Shown: positions 34,280 to 45,400, numbered from the stretch's first letter. The stretch is 64,000 nt of DNA from Bactericera cockerelli (GCA_024516035.1 CM044958.1:8204771-8268770); one strand, 5' to 3'. Notes: generated by a model not told the origin, from the sequence alone. A program made the numbers and translations.

Positions 34280-37200
34280 CTGAGAACAGTAACCAAGTGG
34301 AGAAGTCGAACAAATCCTTGAGACATTGAAAAGGCAATTTGAATCTATACTTAACACGTAGACGACCGGGTGTACCACCGGTGGTACACGCACGTTCGTA
34401 CGGAATGGACCGGGTGTACCACCAGTGGTACACGGGGTCGGATAGCCGTATTATCGCCGGTCCCACAAGAGAATTCACGAAAAACCATGCCGGTCGTCTA
34501 ATTGTTAAAAATACAACAAAAAAAAAAAAAATACAAAAAACAACAACAAAAACATTTCTTTTTTTTTGTTTCGTTTGCTCAGTGGTCAAGGCGGTGGTCT
34601 GGCAATCCAGAGGTTGCAGGTTCAAACTCAGCTGGGACATGATATGAGATTGCCGCAGGCAATAGCCCCGCCCGGCGCCATTTAGTTAGGACATAGTATT
34701 CGTTTCTTCTTTGTTATTTATTTTCCAATCTATTTTATCATTATTTATTTTTTTTTAATTTTATACTGTAAATATTGTACATTACTTTGTCCTCATCATA
34801 AAGGCTTATACAATAATAATATAATGACAAGTTATCGTCCCATTTGACCGCAAATTAATTTCTAGCAAAACCTACCTCATTTTCCAATTAAATGCCGAAT
34901 TATTAATTAGGATTTTCATAGTTAAAACTAATTTTCCGGCTAGCCGACCTCAGTAGCTTGAACGATAAGGCGATGAACTTGTAACCTGGAGGTCGGTGGT
35001 TCAAGTCACGGTTTCAGCGAGGATTTAGTAAAGCGAGTTCGAGTAGTTGTGATATCACGTAAGTGATTAACACAAATATGATAACTTGAAACTTACACAG
35101 AGCCGGGACCGGAACAGTGACAGCTCGACCCGGCCATTAGGTGTTTCATTTTTTTTTCTTCTTTTTTTTTAAGTGTGGCCCGGAAACGTTTCCGGCTAAA
35201 TTTCCGGCTAAACCCACCTCGTTGGCCGGCAGTCTCTTCTGCCCGTCATACAGCAGCAGCTTGGCTATCAGGTCCAGCGTGTCCGGACTAGCCTCGGGCA
35301 GGAGTGAGGTCAGGGGCACCGCCTGGCTGGGGGCGAACCGGATCTTGTTGTAGTCAGGCAGGTGGTGGAGGCCAGGCCAGGACTCCTGGGTGGGCGTGCC
35401 CAGCTTGTGCAGGACCATCGCCAGCTGCTCGATGTCGGATTCACCCTGTATATCACAAATACTATGAAATTATCTGCTAGATGTCAGATTCACCTGTATA
35501 TCACAAATACTATGAATTATCTGCTTGATGTCGGATTCACCCTGTATATCACAAATACTATGAATTATCTGCTTGATGTCGGATTCACCCTGTATATCAC
35601 AAATACTATGAATTATCTGCTTGATGTCGGATTCACCCTGTATATCACAAATACTATGAATTATCTGCTTGATGTCGGATTCACCCTGTATATCACAAAT
35701 ACTATGAATTATCTGCTTGATGTCGGATTCACCCTGTATATCACAAGTACTATGAATGATCTGCTTGATGTCGGATTCACCCTGTATATCACAAATACTA
35801 TGAATTATCTGCTCCATGTCGGATTCACCCTGTATATCACAAATACTATGAATTATCTGCTCCATGTCGGATTCACCCTGTATATCACAAATAATATGAA
35901 TTATCTGCTTGATGTCGGATTCACCCTGTATATCACAAATATTATGAATTACCCTTACTCCAGAGCACACAACTAAATTATTAAATATGTTGGATCAAGT
36001 TTTATTTACAAATAACATAGAATATATACATACATAGAAATTAAAATTAACAAAACAAAACTTGATCAAGGGCGGTGCTAATGCCAATGTGTAAATTAAA
36101 ATAATATTGACCCATTGCCTACCAAGCCATTTTTATGAAACTTGCCCTGGGGACCGAGGGTATTTTCCTCAAAAACACCTGTCTAGCATATGTGCAACAC
36201 GCGGTCCCCCAGAAAAAATGAATTATCTTTTTTCCAGAGCACACAACTATAATCTTCCTAAGCAGGAAGAGATTACCACAGGCAATAACCCCGCCCTTTA
36301 GGTAGGACATAGTGTTATTTTCTTTTTTACTTATTTATTTTGTCATTTGTTTGTTTTTTCTTAATTTTATACTGTTAACATTGTACTCTATCCTCCTAAT
36401 AAATCATACTATAATATATAATATAATAATAATAAGTGTAATAACATCAATAACACTCTTCAGTGGAAGGATTTTTTATTTTTTCAAAAACTCTTTCAGG
36501 GGCCGAGTAATTTGAGGTGTCCAACTTTGGTGGGGCACCCTGTATATATATATTTTTTTAAGAAAAGAACAAAAGAATACCGGGAAGAGAGGGGCTCGAG
36601 TGTGTATCTCGGGTATGATGCACCCCACTGCCCACAGGTCTACACTCTGATCATAGCAGCGTGAGGCATACAGTAGCTCCGGGGCGCGGTACCATCTGGA
36701 TGCTACCTGGGAAAGCAAATAAAGGTAATTAAATACCGTTTTTGTGTTAATCACTTTCGTGATATCACAACTAGGTACTCAAACTCGCTGAAAACGGGAC
36801 TTGAACCTACGTTACAAGCAAGTGACAAGTCCTCCGCTTTACCGATCAAGCTACTGAGGTCGGTTGAAAAAAAAAGTTATAAATATTATGTAGTCTGACT
36901 AGGGAGGGGACCATAAACATATAAACAAGGAGTAGAACAGCAGTCTGACTGGGGGACTTTTAAGAGGGAGTAGACCAGCATTGGCTTGGTTCTGGGGGCT
37001 CTTGTCAATTATTAGTCTCCTTATAAAGACAGTGGTAGAAGTGCTGAGTCATTCCTCCACTGTCTGGCTACCATTTTTCACGATGACGCCACCCTATGAT
37101 GATGATAATATTATTATTATGTAGTCTTGAAGTGTAGAAAATTTAAAGGAGGTGAGAGAGTCCCATTCCACTTCTACGGTCATCTAAAAAATGGAGGTTG

Positions 37201-40184
37201 TTTACGGCTCTGTACTATGGATATCGGAACCTACTCTAGCCTCGTGAGGAATATTGGGGTATAGTTGTAGAGTGGGCAACAACCAGTGGCGGCAATACGA
37301 GATTAATATAAGAAAATGATGTGTTAGTTAGAGATATTATGATGTATTAGCATTAGTTCTCGTAATATCGATGCTACCCACTAAAAATTGTGACATGATA
37401 ACACAAATATAACTAGCTCTTTATGTCTCTATTTTCTTTTACCTTTTTTTATAGATGATTTCAGAATTTCTTTTTCAGTTGAAGACTTGGCGGGGAATTT
37501 TTACTCCGCACAGATATATTTTTTTGGGAATAGGTAGGTATTCGTGTAATTCACAATGGTGATAATATGAGAACTACTCAAACTCGCCTGACTAAATATT
37601 TGCCATACTAGGAACTCGAACCACCGACCTCCAGATTACAAGTCCGCCGCCTTATCAATCGAGCAACTGAGGTCTCGGTCATATAAAAAAAAAGGAATAA
37701 ACATTCACCTCGGGCGTGTACTGATCCCAGCGTTCCAGATCAAACTGTCGCGCCAGTCCAAAGTCCGCTATCTTCAAGATGCCTTGTCGGTCAATGAGGA
37801 GGTTCGCGGGCTTCAAATCCTGGGGATTGATGAAACAACTTCATTATTAGTCGCGTCAGTATTCGTTTTCGGTGTCGTACGATTGACACCAAAAACACCC
37901 TACTTAACAGAATCGACAGTCCATACATACTATGAAAAATAGATTTCAAAATACCTGACCCTACACTTAGAATGGACCCAAAGAAACTCTTCAGCTGTCC
38001 AACATATAGATTAAAACACTCCTTTAAAGTCACCAATTATTACAGCCATGAAAGCATACAATGACCTAGACGACAAGCCCAACCTTTTCCATAATGTAAA
38101 AGAATACTCAAAGAAGCATATCGGCGTAGGTATTCAGCTGAGGCACTCTTGATATGGGCGAAGACATAGTGCAAAATTAATAGACAAAATCGATAACTTA
38201 AGTCCTTGCTTAGCATCGGTTTTCCCTCTCTTCGATAGTACGCAATCCGAAACTTAGCGCCACAGAGGTATTACAAAACGTCTATTAATTCCTCCCTTGC
38301 AATTACACTTCATAGACATCTAAAGGACATTTGACATGTAAAGGATACCAGGAGGACGGGACTTACCCTATGCATGATGAACTTCCCATGCAGATAGGCC
38401 ACGCCCTTGCGTAGAATCTGGGCGTAGGTCTCCTGAGAGACACTTGATATCACACTTACCCTATGCATGATGAACTTCCCATGCAGATAAGCCACACCCT
38501 TGAGTAGAATCTGGGCGTAGGTCTTCTGAGAGACACTTGATATCACACTTACCCTATGCATGATGAACTTCCCATGCAGATAAGCCACGCCCTTGAGTAG
38601 AATCTGGGCGTAGGTCTCCTGAGAGACACTTGATATCAGACTTACCCTATGCATGATGAACTTCCCATGCAGATAGGCCACTCCCTTGAGTAGCATCTGG
38701 GCGTAGGTCTTGACTTGGGGAACACTCAGCTGGATCTTGCGGTCGTGTAGAATCTCCCACAGTCCCGAGTCCATGTATTCGAACACCAGACACACCGTGT
38801 CTTGGTCGGGGAAGAAATCCAGGAGCTTCACAATCTGAAACCGTGGAAACAGTGATAACAATTTTTTTTACAAAGGAAAGGTACTTTTTTACACCCTGTA
38901 TTATTTAATATTTTTAATGCTAAGTGGTTGGTGCACTGGTAGTCAAGTGGTTAACGCGCTTGTCTGGTAATTCAGGTAGCGTAGGGATCCGTTGATTCGA
39001 ATCCCACCCAGTGCATGAGTTTTTCCTCATAAATTTGAGTTTATGATATGTGGTCATCAGTACTTTAAGGTATTTTCATCATTGAAAGATAAAGTTGAAA
39101 TAAATCATATTATTATGTGCTCAGGGGCTCATTTCATAAAGAAATTACACTTCATACTTGATGAGTAACGAAAAGCTAAAGTGTAAAGTATTTCCGTTTT
39201 TAAAGCATTACAAGCCTATTGCAATTTCCTTTTGAACTGCCACTCAAAAGTCCATTCCTAAAATGTAAACAAATGAAATTTAATTTTTTTATATAAATTT
39301 AATTCATTTCCTCGTGTCTTTCAGTATTGTGTCATTTCTCTCCCATCAGAGGGGAGGCATACTACGGGATGGGGAGGCTGCAACACAGACCAAAAGCGTC
39401 TACAGTAGCTCCTGTTTCATGGCTACGAAATAAAGAAAGCTGTGAAACACTCATCTTTAAAAAAATAAAATAATAATATGTCTTGGGCGTACTGCGGGAT
39501 TAATGGGACATCAGAGGTTATTCGTCACGGAGTTTTTAACCTCTATTCGCTGGAAACTCACCCAGCCTGGGTTAGGCGAAAAATATTTTAACTCTTTTTA
39601 CGTTGCTTTCAAATTGCATGGTCACTATCACGACGTGAACTACATTAAACTACATTTTTTTGCTGAAAACTCAAAAACCAGCTATTAACCTCACCCAGCT
39701 CGAGTATGGCCAGGAACAGCCAGCATCACGGGGGTTCGAATGGTCACCCATTCAAGTCCTAGGCTCGCTGGACTTTGCTGAACTTCAGTGACGGTTCCTT
39801 TACTTACATATCTACTTACTGACCTCAGTAGCTTGATCGATAAGGCAGTGGACTAGTAACCTGGAGGTCGGTGGTTCAAGTCCCGGTTTCAGCGTAGATT
39901 TAGTAAAGCGAGTTTGAGTAGTTGTGATATCACGAAAGTGATGAACACAAATATGATAACTTTAACTTAACTCTACTTACATATCTATCACTAACGCTGA
40001 GCAAGGTCTTGATCTCCCTCATCACATCTGTCTTGAGGCAACCGGTATGCCGTCTCCTTATGAGGATTCGCTTCACAGCCACAACCGTATGGTTGGATTT
40101 ATTTCTCGCTCTCAAGACATGGCCGTGTGCACCTTGACCTATCCGACCTAGCACTTCGTACTTGTCCATCTCTCGGCAGTCCAT
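34112..40184 (-). CDS. CDK20: CDK20 / cell-cycle-related kinase, complete in six exons
   Basis: Six minus-strand exons (40184-39981, 38834-38646, 37819-37709, 36706-36581, 35445-35218, 34279-34112) all join in phase 0 and give 341 codons, or 336 if the second Met (40169, MDKYEVLG) is used, as in vertebrate CDK20. It is a CMGC-group Ser/Thr kinase linked in vertebrates and worms to cilium assembly and CDK activation. Visible motifs in order: glycine loop GRIGQGAHG, catalytic lysine VAVKR, MREIK in the alpha-C helix, HR|DLKPAN catalytic loop split by an intron, DFG (KIADFGLAR), activation-segment end [15 protein letters not shown], and DYNKIRF plus ALLHKYFF in the C-lobe. All key residues are present. 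The C-terminal tail is short and Glu-rich. It is convergent with pellino and divergent from the secreted-protein cluster. Two of its junctions carry splice-site arrays. Confidence 0.95.
34351..34508. mobile_element. TTAA-flanked MITE, copy 2
   Basis: Same structure as the copy at 25.7 kb, including both palindromes (one with a single change). It lies in the last CDK20 intron. Confidence 0.8.
34944..35160 (+). mobile_element. family A SINE with extended 3' part
   Basis: Same long subfamily as the 31.7-kb copy. It ends about 60 bp from the CDK20 exon 5 donor, in the last CDK20 intron. Confidence 0.75.
35218..35445 (-). CDS. CDK20: CDK20 exon 5
   Basis: 228 nt, phase 0 at both ends, acceptor gatatacag with little polypyrimidine tract, donor GAG|gtgggt. 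It encodes [40 protein letters not shown] and [20 protein letters not shown], matching the CDK20 C-lobe. Confidence 0.93.
35422..35960 (-). repeat. 48-bp array copying CDK20 exon 5 acceptor
   Basis: On the minus strand 11 copies (native plus 10) of gatatacag|GGTGAATCC and GACATCAAGCAG followed by intron ataattcatagtatttgtga. The 48-nt unit keeps the frame open on both strands. The copy next to the true exon has lost one C in caccctg and gained a stop, so acceptors upstream of it would truncate the kinase. Array direction is into the intron from the exon start. Confidence 0.94.
36581..36706 (-). CDS. CDK20: CDK20 exon 4 (WYRAPE)
   Basis: 126 nt, phase 0 at both ends, encoding [33 protein letters not shown] and APLFP. 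The donor CCG|gtattc is a weak match to the consensus, unlike the gtaagt donors of exons 1 and 2. It still gives the correct P|G junction with exon 5. Confidence 0.9.
36739..36862 (-). mobile_element. family A SINE, inverted
   Basis: gttaatcactttcgtgatat to ccgatcaagctactgaggtc, about 35 bp upstream of CDK20 exon 4 in its own direction. Confidence 0.75.
37536..37678 (-). mobile_element. family A SINE, inverted
   Basis: gaaccaccgacctccagatt and ccgccttatcaatcgagcaa, in CDK20 intron 3. Confidence 0.7.
37709..37819 (-). CDS. CDK20: CDK20 exon 3 (DLKPAN, DFG)
   Basis: 111 nt, phase 0 at both ends, acceptor caatccccag, donor GAG|gtgaat. It encodes [20 protein letters not shown] and [17 protein letters not shown], holding the catalytic Asp and the DFG motif. 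Confidence 0.94.
38157..38300. mobile_element. short MITE, copy 3
   Basis: Same ends and interior (cttagcatcggttttccctc, gccacagaggtattac) as the copy at 31.3 kb. It lies in CDK20 intron 2. Confidence 0.65.
38363..38723 (-). repeat. CDK20: 93-bp in-frame tandem repeat of CDK20 exon 2 end plus donor
   Basis: Read on the minus strand, the last 66 nt of exon 2 and about 27 nt of intron are repeated, giving four copies in all (donors at about 38646, 38553, 38460 and 38366). Each downstream copy has tctctcag before it, then (E/K)[17 protein letters not shown] and IMHR, then gtaagt. Because the unit is 93 nt, the frame stays open through every copy. Each donor can join exon 3 in frame, so isoforms with 31, 62 or 93 extra residues are possible in principle. 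Confidence 0.93.
38646..38834 (-). CDS. CDK20: CDK20 exon 2
   Basis: 189 nt, phase 0 at both ends, encoding [33 protein letters not shown] and [17 protein letters not shown]. The end MHR is the H-R of the HRD catalytic motif; the Asp is on the next exon. The donor AGG|gtaagt is the first of four near-identical donors. Confidence 0.93.
38927..39062 (+). mobile_element. family C SINE, 3' truncated
   Basis: ggtgcactggtagtcaagtg to gatatgtggtcatc, in CDK20 intron 1. Confidence 0.75.
39338..39460 (+). mobile_element. retroposon family G, truncated
   Basis: ctcccatcagaggggaggca to gctacgaaataaagaaagct, opposite in orientation to the other copies. Confidence 0.6.
39530..39795 (-). mobile_element. 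5S-type SINE, inverted fragments
   Basis: Contains ctcacccagcctgggttagg, catggtcactatcacgacgt and gctggactttgctgaacttc. The order suggests two overlapping copies. Confidence 0.55.
39801..39987 (+). mobile_element. family A SINE with TSD across the CDK20 exon 1 donor
   Basis: The SINE (about 39819-39962) is flanked by TACTTACATATCTA at 39801-39814 and 39974-39987. The right copy spans the CDK20 exon 1 / intron 1 junction, so the target-site duplication copied the donor. Confidence 0.8.
39981..40184 (-). CDS. CDK20: CDK20 exon 1 (glycine loop, VAVK)
   Basis: 204 nt, phase 0 donor TAT|gtaagt. It encodes [20 protein letters not shown] through [11 protein letters not shown] and [14 protein letters not shown]. 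The upstream ATG at 40184 adds MDCRE; the internal ATG at 40169 is the one that matches the family start. Confidence 0.93.
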
Positions 40185-41118
40185 TGTGGGGCCAGCAGGG
40201 ACGTTGGGCCACGAAGGGGTTAATAATCACTTAAATTCACATATCACAAAAAAGCTATGTATTTATTTACTATAAATATTTATGTATATCATGTTTAAGT
40301 TTAAATATTCGCTTCTTGGATTGTTTTTGCCCAATGCCACAAAAAAAGTTTAAATATTTCTTTCGAGTTGATTTATCTAGAATGAGCCTTCTAGACAATT
40401 TCAAACAAGGTGGGTCTAGACAATTTCAAATAATATGTGTATCATTGAAACGAGAAAGGCTCGCGTTAAATTCATTTACTTTTGCATGGACAACTAAATT
40501 AACAAAATAAAACCAACTTTTCCGTCGTAAAGAAGGAGAAGGTTATGTACAAATCGAGAAAATTTTGAAATTTTCTCGTTAGTGGGGCATTTTTAGTTCG
40601 AATTGACGTAATAAAAAGTGAATTTATATTTACATGGATATTGTGACACGTATTAAACTTCGAAATAAAGCACCGTAAAACTTGAGAAGTCTTTAAGATT
40701 TACTAAAATAAAAACAATATGAGCTCTTCTGTTTAATCGAAAAAGTGATTAACATTAATTAAAGTCAAATTGTACAGAACAGAGAGATCGGAGGTCCTTG
40801 AAGGTAAAACCAAAACACTTACTGGAAAGAACACTTATTAGTTTCATTAATAAAACACTCCGGAAGACATTACATATGATTTAGCACACATAAAGTTCAC
40901 ACAATATAATCACAATAATTTTTCAATTCACTTTTAATTTCTTTTTTTAAAAATGAGCTTACACACATATCTTATACACTTACACTCGTAACTGACAAAA
41001 ATTTCTAGGTCTTGACAAATTTCCCTAGAGTGAGGAAAGTTGTGAGAAAAGTCTACTTGGAAAACATTATCCATAGATGAGGTTCCCATGAGTTCTCAGC
41101 ACGAGTGTTTATAGCCGG

Positions 41119-41132
41119 GTTGCTATGGCAAC
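41119..41132. promoter_or_regulatory. RFX X-box-like palindrome upstream of CDK20
   Basis: GTTGCTATGGCAAC is a near-perfect inverted repeat fitting the X-box bound by RFX factors, which drive ciliary genes in animals. It lies about 950 bp upstream of the CDK20 start, between this gene and the divergent cluster. Because CDK20 is a ciliary kinase the position is plausible, though X-boxes usually lie closer to the transcript start, so a non-coding first exon would have to be nearby. Confidence 0.5.
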
Positions 41133-41252
41133 GAATGTAAACAAAGTAGTAAAGGTCAGGAAGAGATGGGGCCTGTCAGTTCTCCGGTAATGTCGACTGT
41201 CATGCAATTACACTTCAATAAATATCTTCTTGATAGTAATAATAAAATCATG

Positions 41253-41403
41253 AACCGACCTCAGTAGCTTGGTCGATAAGGCAACGGACTTGTAACCTAG
41301 AGATAGGTGGTTCAAGTCTCGGTTTCAGCGTAGATTTAGTAAAAGCGAGTTTGAGTAGTTACTTTGTGACATTACGAAAGTGATTAACACAAATATGATA
41401 ACT
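41253..41403 (+). mobile_element. family A SINE
   Basis: ccgacctcagtagcttggtc head and complete tail, between CDK20 and the secreted-protein cluster. Confidence 0.75.
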
Positions 41404-41845
41404 TTTTTTTTTAATAAAATCATAATAACAATAGCAGATAAAACGGGTCGCGAGAGGACTATAAGGGTTTGGTGGTAGAAAATATAATAATAATAATAAT
41501 GAATCATTTGTTTTATTTTTCTTTTCTTTTTTGTATACAGAGGACCTATCCTAAGCCATTTTTATTTGACTTCTAAGATATATTTGGCATTAACTTCGCC
41601 TGGTGGTTACCTTCCACTAAAGAGTATTATTATTATAAACAGAGATCAGACTTGCCAATCATATCAGGCCAGGCTAGCTTGCAGTTTTTCAAGGGTTACA
41701 AAAATAGCCCAAGCTCTCACGATGGTTGATCGCACATAGAAATATGTGGTTCAGAACGAGCCAACTTCTCCACTTGTGATGGCTGGAGTCCATCACTCCC
41801 CCAGGCCCCCAGCTGTAGCCAAGCTGGTTACAACAAAAACAATAG

Positions 41846-41960
41846 TCGCTCAGTGGTTAAGAGCATTGGTTGCTGACCTTAAGATTGCGGGTTCGAATTC
41901 GGGCCGGAGCTGAAAATTCTAACCGAGTTTTCCGTTTCCGGAATGTAATATACAAATGCG
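41846..41960 (+). mobile_element. family F SINE
   Basis: agtcgctcagtggttaagag to ttccgtttccggaatg. Confidence 0.6.
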
Positions 41961-42229
41961 ATTCAGGGGCACAGTTACCTTTTAAAAACAATTTTTAAAT
42001 TTAAAAAAAAGAAGAAAATTTGCGTCAAACACCAGCCTTGGAGTCCGCGAGAAGGTTTTTAACCCTCTCTAATCCTCTTGTTGATCGTGTTTTCATTTCA
42101 TGTTGCCCTTGGACCGCCGTCTGGCATTACTTCAGGGAGTTACATGGGGTAATAATATACATACATTTATAACTGTTCTTAATAAGCCCTTACATCCTAT
42201 CTAAGCTACTAAAGGTAATCCACTTGCAT

Positions 42230-42285
42230 GATGTATGTAGAAAGGACACGTAAAGCCTAATGAGCTCCATATGTTGTCAGGTATT
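42230..42285 (+). promoter_or_regulatory. conserved upstream block, member 1
   Basis: A weak tatgtag is followed 35 bp later by an initiator-like atatgttg, with ggacacgtaaagcctaatga between. The same arrangement recurs upstream of members 2, 3 and 4. Promoter role is inferred from conservation and spacing. Confidence 0.35.
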
Positions 42286-42379
42286 TTTCCCTGTTGAGTT
42301 CGTTAAAACCTTCTGTTCAATTAAAGTTCTGTACATTCAACCAGCAGTTGATCATATTCACACAGTCAACGATTTAGCT

Positions 42380-42434
42380 ATGGAAATTTTTGCTATATTT
42401 GTGATAGCCTCTCAAGCTGTCTTCATACTAGCAG
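42380..42434 (+). CDS. member 1 exon 1, signal peptide
   Basis: 55 nt ending GCAG|gtaag. All four first exons of the family have exactly this length, end on phase 1, encode a hydrophobic leader with an (I/V)AS motif, and are preceded by a similar context (agtcaacgatttagct here). Confidence 0.7.
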
Positions 42435-45400
42435 GTAAGATTTCTTTAAAAATGTGTTGCCTATCCTACATTTATCACAATACAGTATGTTTCAGAAAAG
42501 GTGGCCACCCCCTCGTAACTTTTGAACGCGATGGAATTTTTCAATTCTGTAAAGTCTTAGGTATAGGAAGTGCCCTATGGCCCATCCTGTGGTCATATTT
42601 ATTTTTGGCCCCGGTTGGCCCTTCCGGCTTTTAGGCCATATTTTTTCATTTTTCTCGCGAATTTTAAATGGAATGCTATATTTTTATTTCTGTTAATTAA
42701 AGTCTAAGTTAGGTTGAGTATAATGAGCTTTTAAAATTTTCAAAAACCTTATCAGGGGCGGAGCTAGTAGGGTGCAAGTTTCAAAACTGTTACACCCTGT
42801 ATTTCAGCGTTAGTTAGATTTTTTAGTACTTTTTTTATGTTCATAGGTTCAAAATATTGTTTTACACCATATGAAATCAAAAAAATATTCTTGTTTACTT
42901 CTAATCAGGGTCATAGTAAGGTTTTTGTAAAAGTACTTTTTTTCTCACGTCTATTTTTCCGTAAATTAATGGTGTTCTCGAAATTGGCATTTTTAGAGGT
43001 GAAAGTCTGCAGTGACATATGTTTTTGATGCTTTAAATCGAAAGAAAACTTAACGGAGAAGCGATTAAGATCATAAAAAAAGCCATTTAACCTGCTAGTT
43101 TTTTCACAACAGTGTCCGGTAAAGTGGGTGAATTTCGAATTGGATTTTTTTGTTGTTGAGGAAACACAATTGGCATAGAAAATAAATAATACCTAATAAG
43201 GGAATAATATTTCAATTCACATAACTAAATGCGAAATTAAATGAAGATTATTTCTTCTAAATCAGTGCCGGATAATTTTTTTTTCTCTCTCTCTTCTCCT
43301 CTTTAAAAAAATTGAATTGGTTTAATTTTCACCCTCAAGAGTTTGGTACTTGACCTGGTATTTTTTTCTCTTAAATTTCGAGATAATTAGATTTTTATTT
43401 AGAGACCTGGTATTCATTACTAGCAACACCAGTATGATTTTTTTTTTTTTTAATTTGGGTTTAATATTGCGTTTCAACTGCATGGTCATATCATAATGGG
43501 GGTGTTACCCTCCATTCGCAAGAAACTCACCAACCTCCTAAACACATTTATCTCACCCAGCCTGGGTTAGGCCGGAATACCAGCATCACGAAGTCTTCTC
43601 CTCGCTAGATGTTGCTTAACTTCGGTGATCCTACAAGAATCATTGCATTCAAAGCGCCATAGGACTGACTCCAGAATTATTGACAATGTGTTTTCTACAG
43701 ATTTTACCAACTTACCAACTAAAATTGTCTCAAGAGGGGACCCCTAGGCCGACTTTAGAAGCAGCATTATCCGATAATTATTTTTGATACAACTTGAACT
43801 TTGAAAAGTGAAAAAAGAGAGAGAAAAAAAAAAAAAAAAAAAAAAAAAAATATCCGGCACTGATTTAGAATAAATAATTTTCATTTAATTTCGCATTTAG
43901 TTATGTTTATTGAAGTATTATTCCCTTATTTGATATTATTTATTTTCTATGCCAATTGTGTTTCCTCAACAAAAAAAAAATCCAATACGAAATTCACCCA
44001 CTTTACCGCACACTGTTGTGAAAAAACTAGCAGGTTAAATGGCTTTTTTTATGATCTTAATCGCTTCTCCGTTAAGTTTTCTTTCGATTTAAAGCATCAA
44101 AAACATATGTCACTGCAGACTTTCACCTCTAAAAATGCCAATTTCGAGAACACCATTAATTTACGGAAAATATGACGTGAGAAAAAAAGTACTTTTACAA
44201 AAACCTTACTATGACCCTAATTAGAACTAAATAAGAATATTTTTTTGATTTCATATGGTGTAAAACAATATTTTGAACCTATGAGCATAAAAAAGTACTA
44301 AAAAATCTAACTAACGCTGAAATACAGGGTGTAACAGTTTTGAAACTTGCACCCTACTAGCTCCGCCCCTGATAAGGTTTTTGAAAATTTAAAAGCTCAT
44401 TATACTCAGCCTAACTTAGACTTTAATTAACAGGAATAAAAAATATAGCATTCCATTTAAAATTCGCGAGAAAAATGAAAAAATATGGCCTAAAAGCCGG
44501 AAGGGCCGACCGGGGCCAAAAATAAATATGACCACAGGATGGGCCATAGGGCACTTCCTATACCTAGGACTTTACAGAATTGAAAAATTCCTTCGCGTTC
44601 AAAAGTTACGAGGGGGTGGCCACCTTTTCTGAAACATACTGTATAATCAAGAAAATTAATGGAAATCTGATTGAAGAAAATTATAATAGTCCCAACAATG
44701 CTCTAATACCTTTTCCATCACAACGAAACTTATTTTTTTCAATAGTTGATGAACAAAATATTGAGACTGTGAATTCAGTAGATTTAGTATAAATAGGATA
44801 ATGTGTGTTTTATGCTTATGAAACCTAATAATGACGCCTTTTTCTCCCCAAAGCTGACGGTCAAAATAATGAAGATTGGGGAAACCTCCTCAAACTAGGA
44901 CAAGCGGAGCAAGAGGAAACTGCTCGTGCACCATTGAACAAAAGTCAAGCTCAACTAGAAGCTGAATACTATCAATATTTGGAGCAATTACAAGCCAACC
45001 GAGGCATGAAAAGAAGACAAACTTTCGAAGAAAATCAACAGAAATCAATGAATAAAAACATAGAAGATTGTAATCGTAAGAGAGAAGAACGAAGAAGGAA
45101 CACGGAAGAGAGTGTTCGAGAAATAGAATTAAATCGAGTGAAGAAAAATGAACAAATTCTTATGAATAAAAAACATACTGAGAAATATAAAGAAGACAAA
45201 ATTCGCAAGAATGACGAACGGGCTCGAAACACAACAGCACATGTATGGGAAAATTATGAAAAAAGAGAAAGAGATATTGAAAATCGTAATCGACAAAGCG
45301 ATGAAAGAAAAATGAGAAATGTTAGAGATTATATTCAACACAGCTTTCATAATGAGGAACAAGCACGGTAAGATTTATAATTGACTTATTATTAATTGTT

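Larger units (their letters stand above)
40185..42225. other. divergent intergenic region between CDK20 and the cluster
   Basis: Holds the CDK20 upstream region with the X-box-like site, one family A SINE, a family F SINE and repeat fragments. No coding sequence seen. Confidence 0.6.

Noticed and set aside
35362..35976. Long frames of 204 and 166 codons on both strands
   Set aside because: They arise from a 48-bp tandem repeat whose length is a multiple of three; only the exon 5 part is coding.
38310..38460. The last stretch of the 183-codon frame as a real CDK20 C-terminus
   Set aside because: Kinase motifs DLKPAN and DFG are on the next exon; reading through would give a kinase lacking its catalytic core.
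42260..42379. Extended N-terminus upstream of the member 1 leader (frame open from 42260)
   Set aside because: Member 4 also has an open upstream frame, but members 2 and 3 do not keep it, and the conserved 55-nt leader exon starting at the hydrophobic stretch is the better model.
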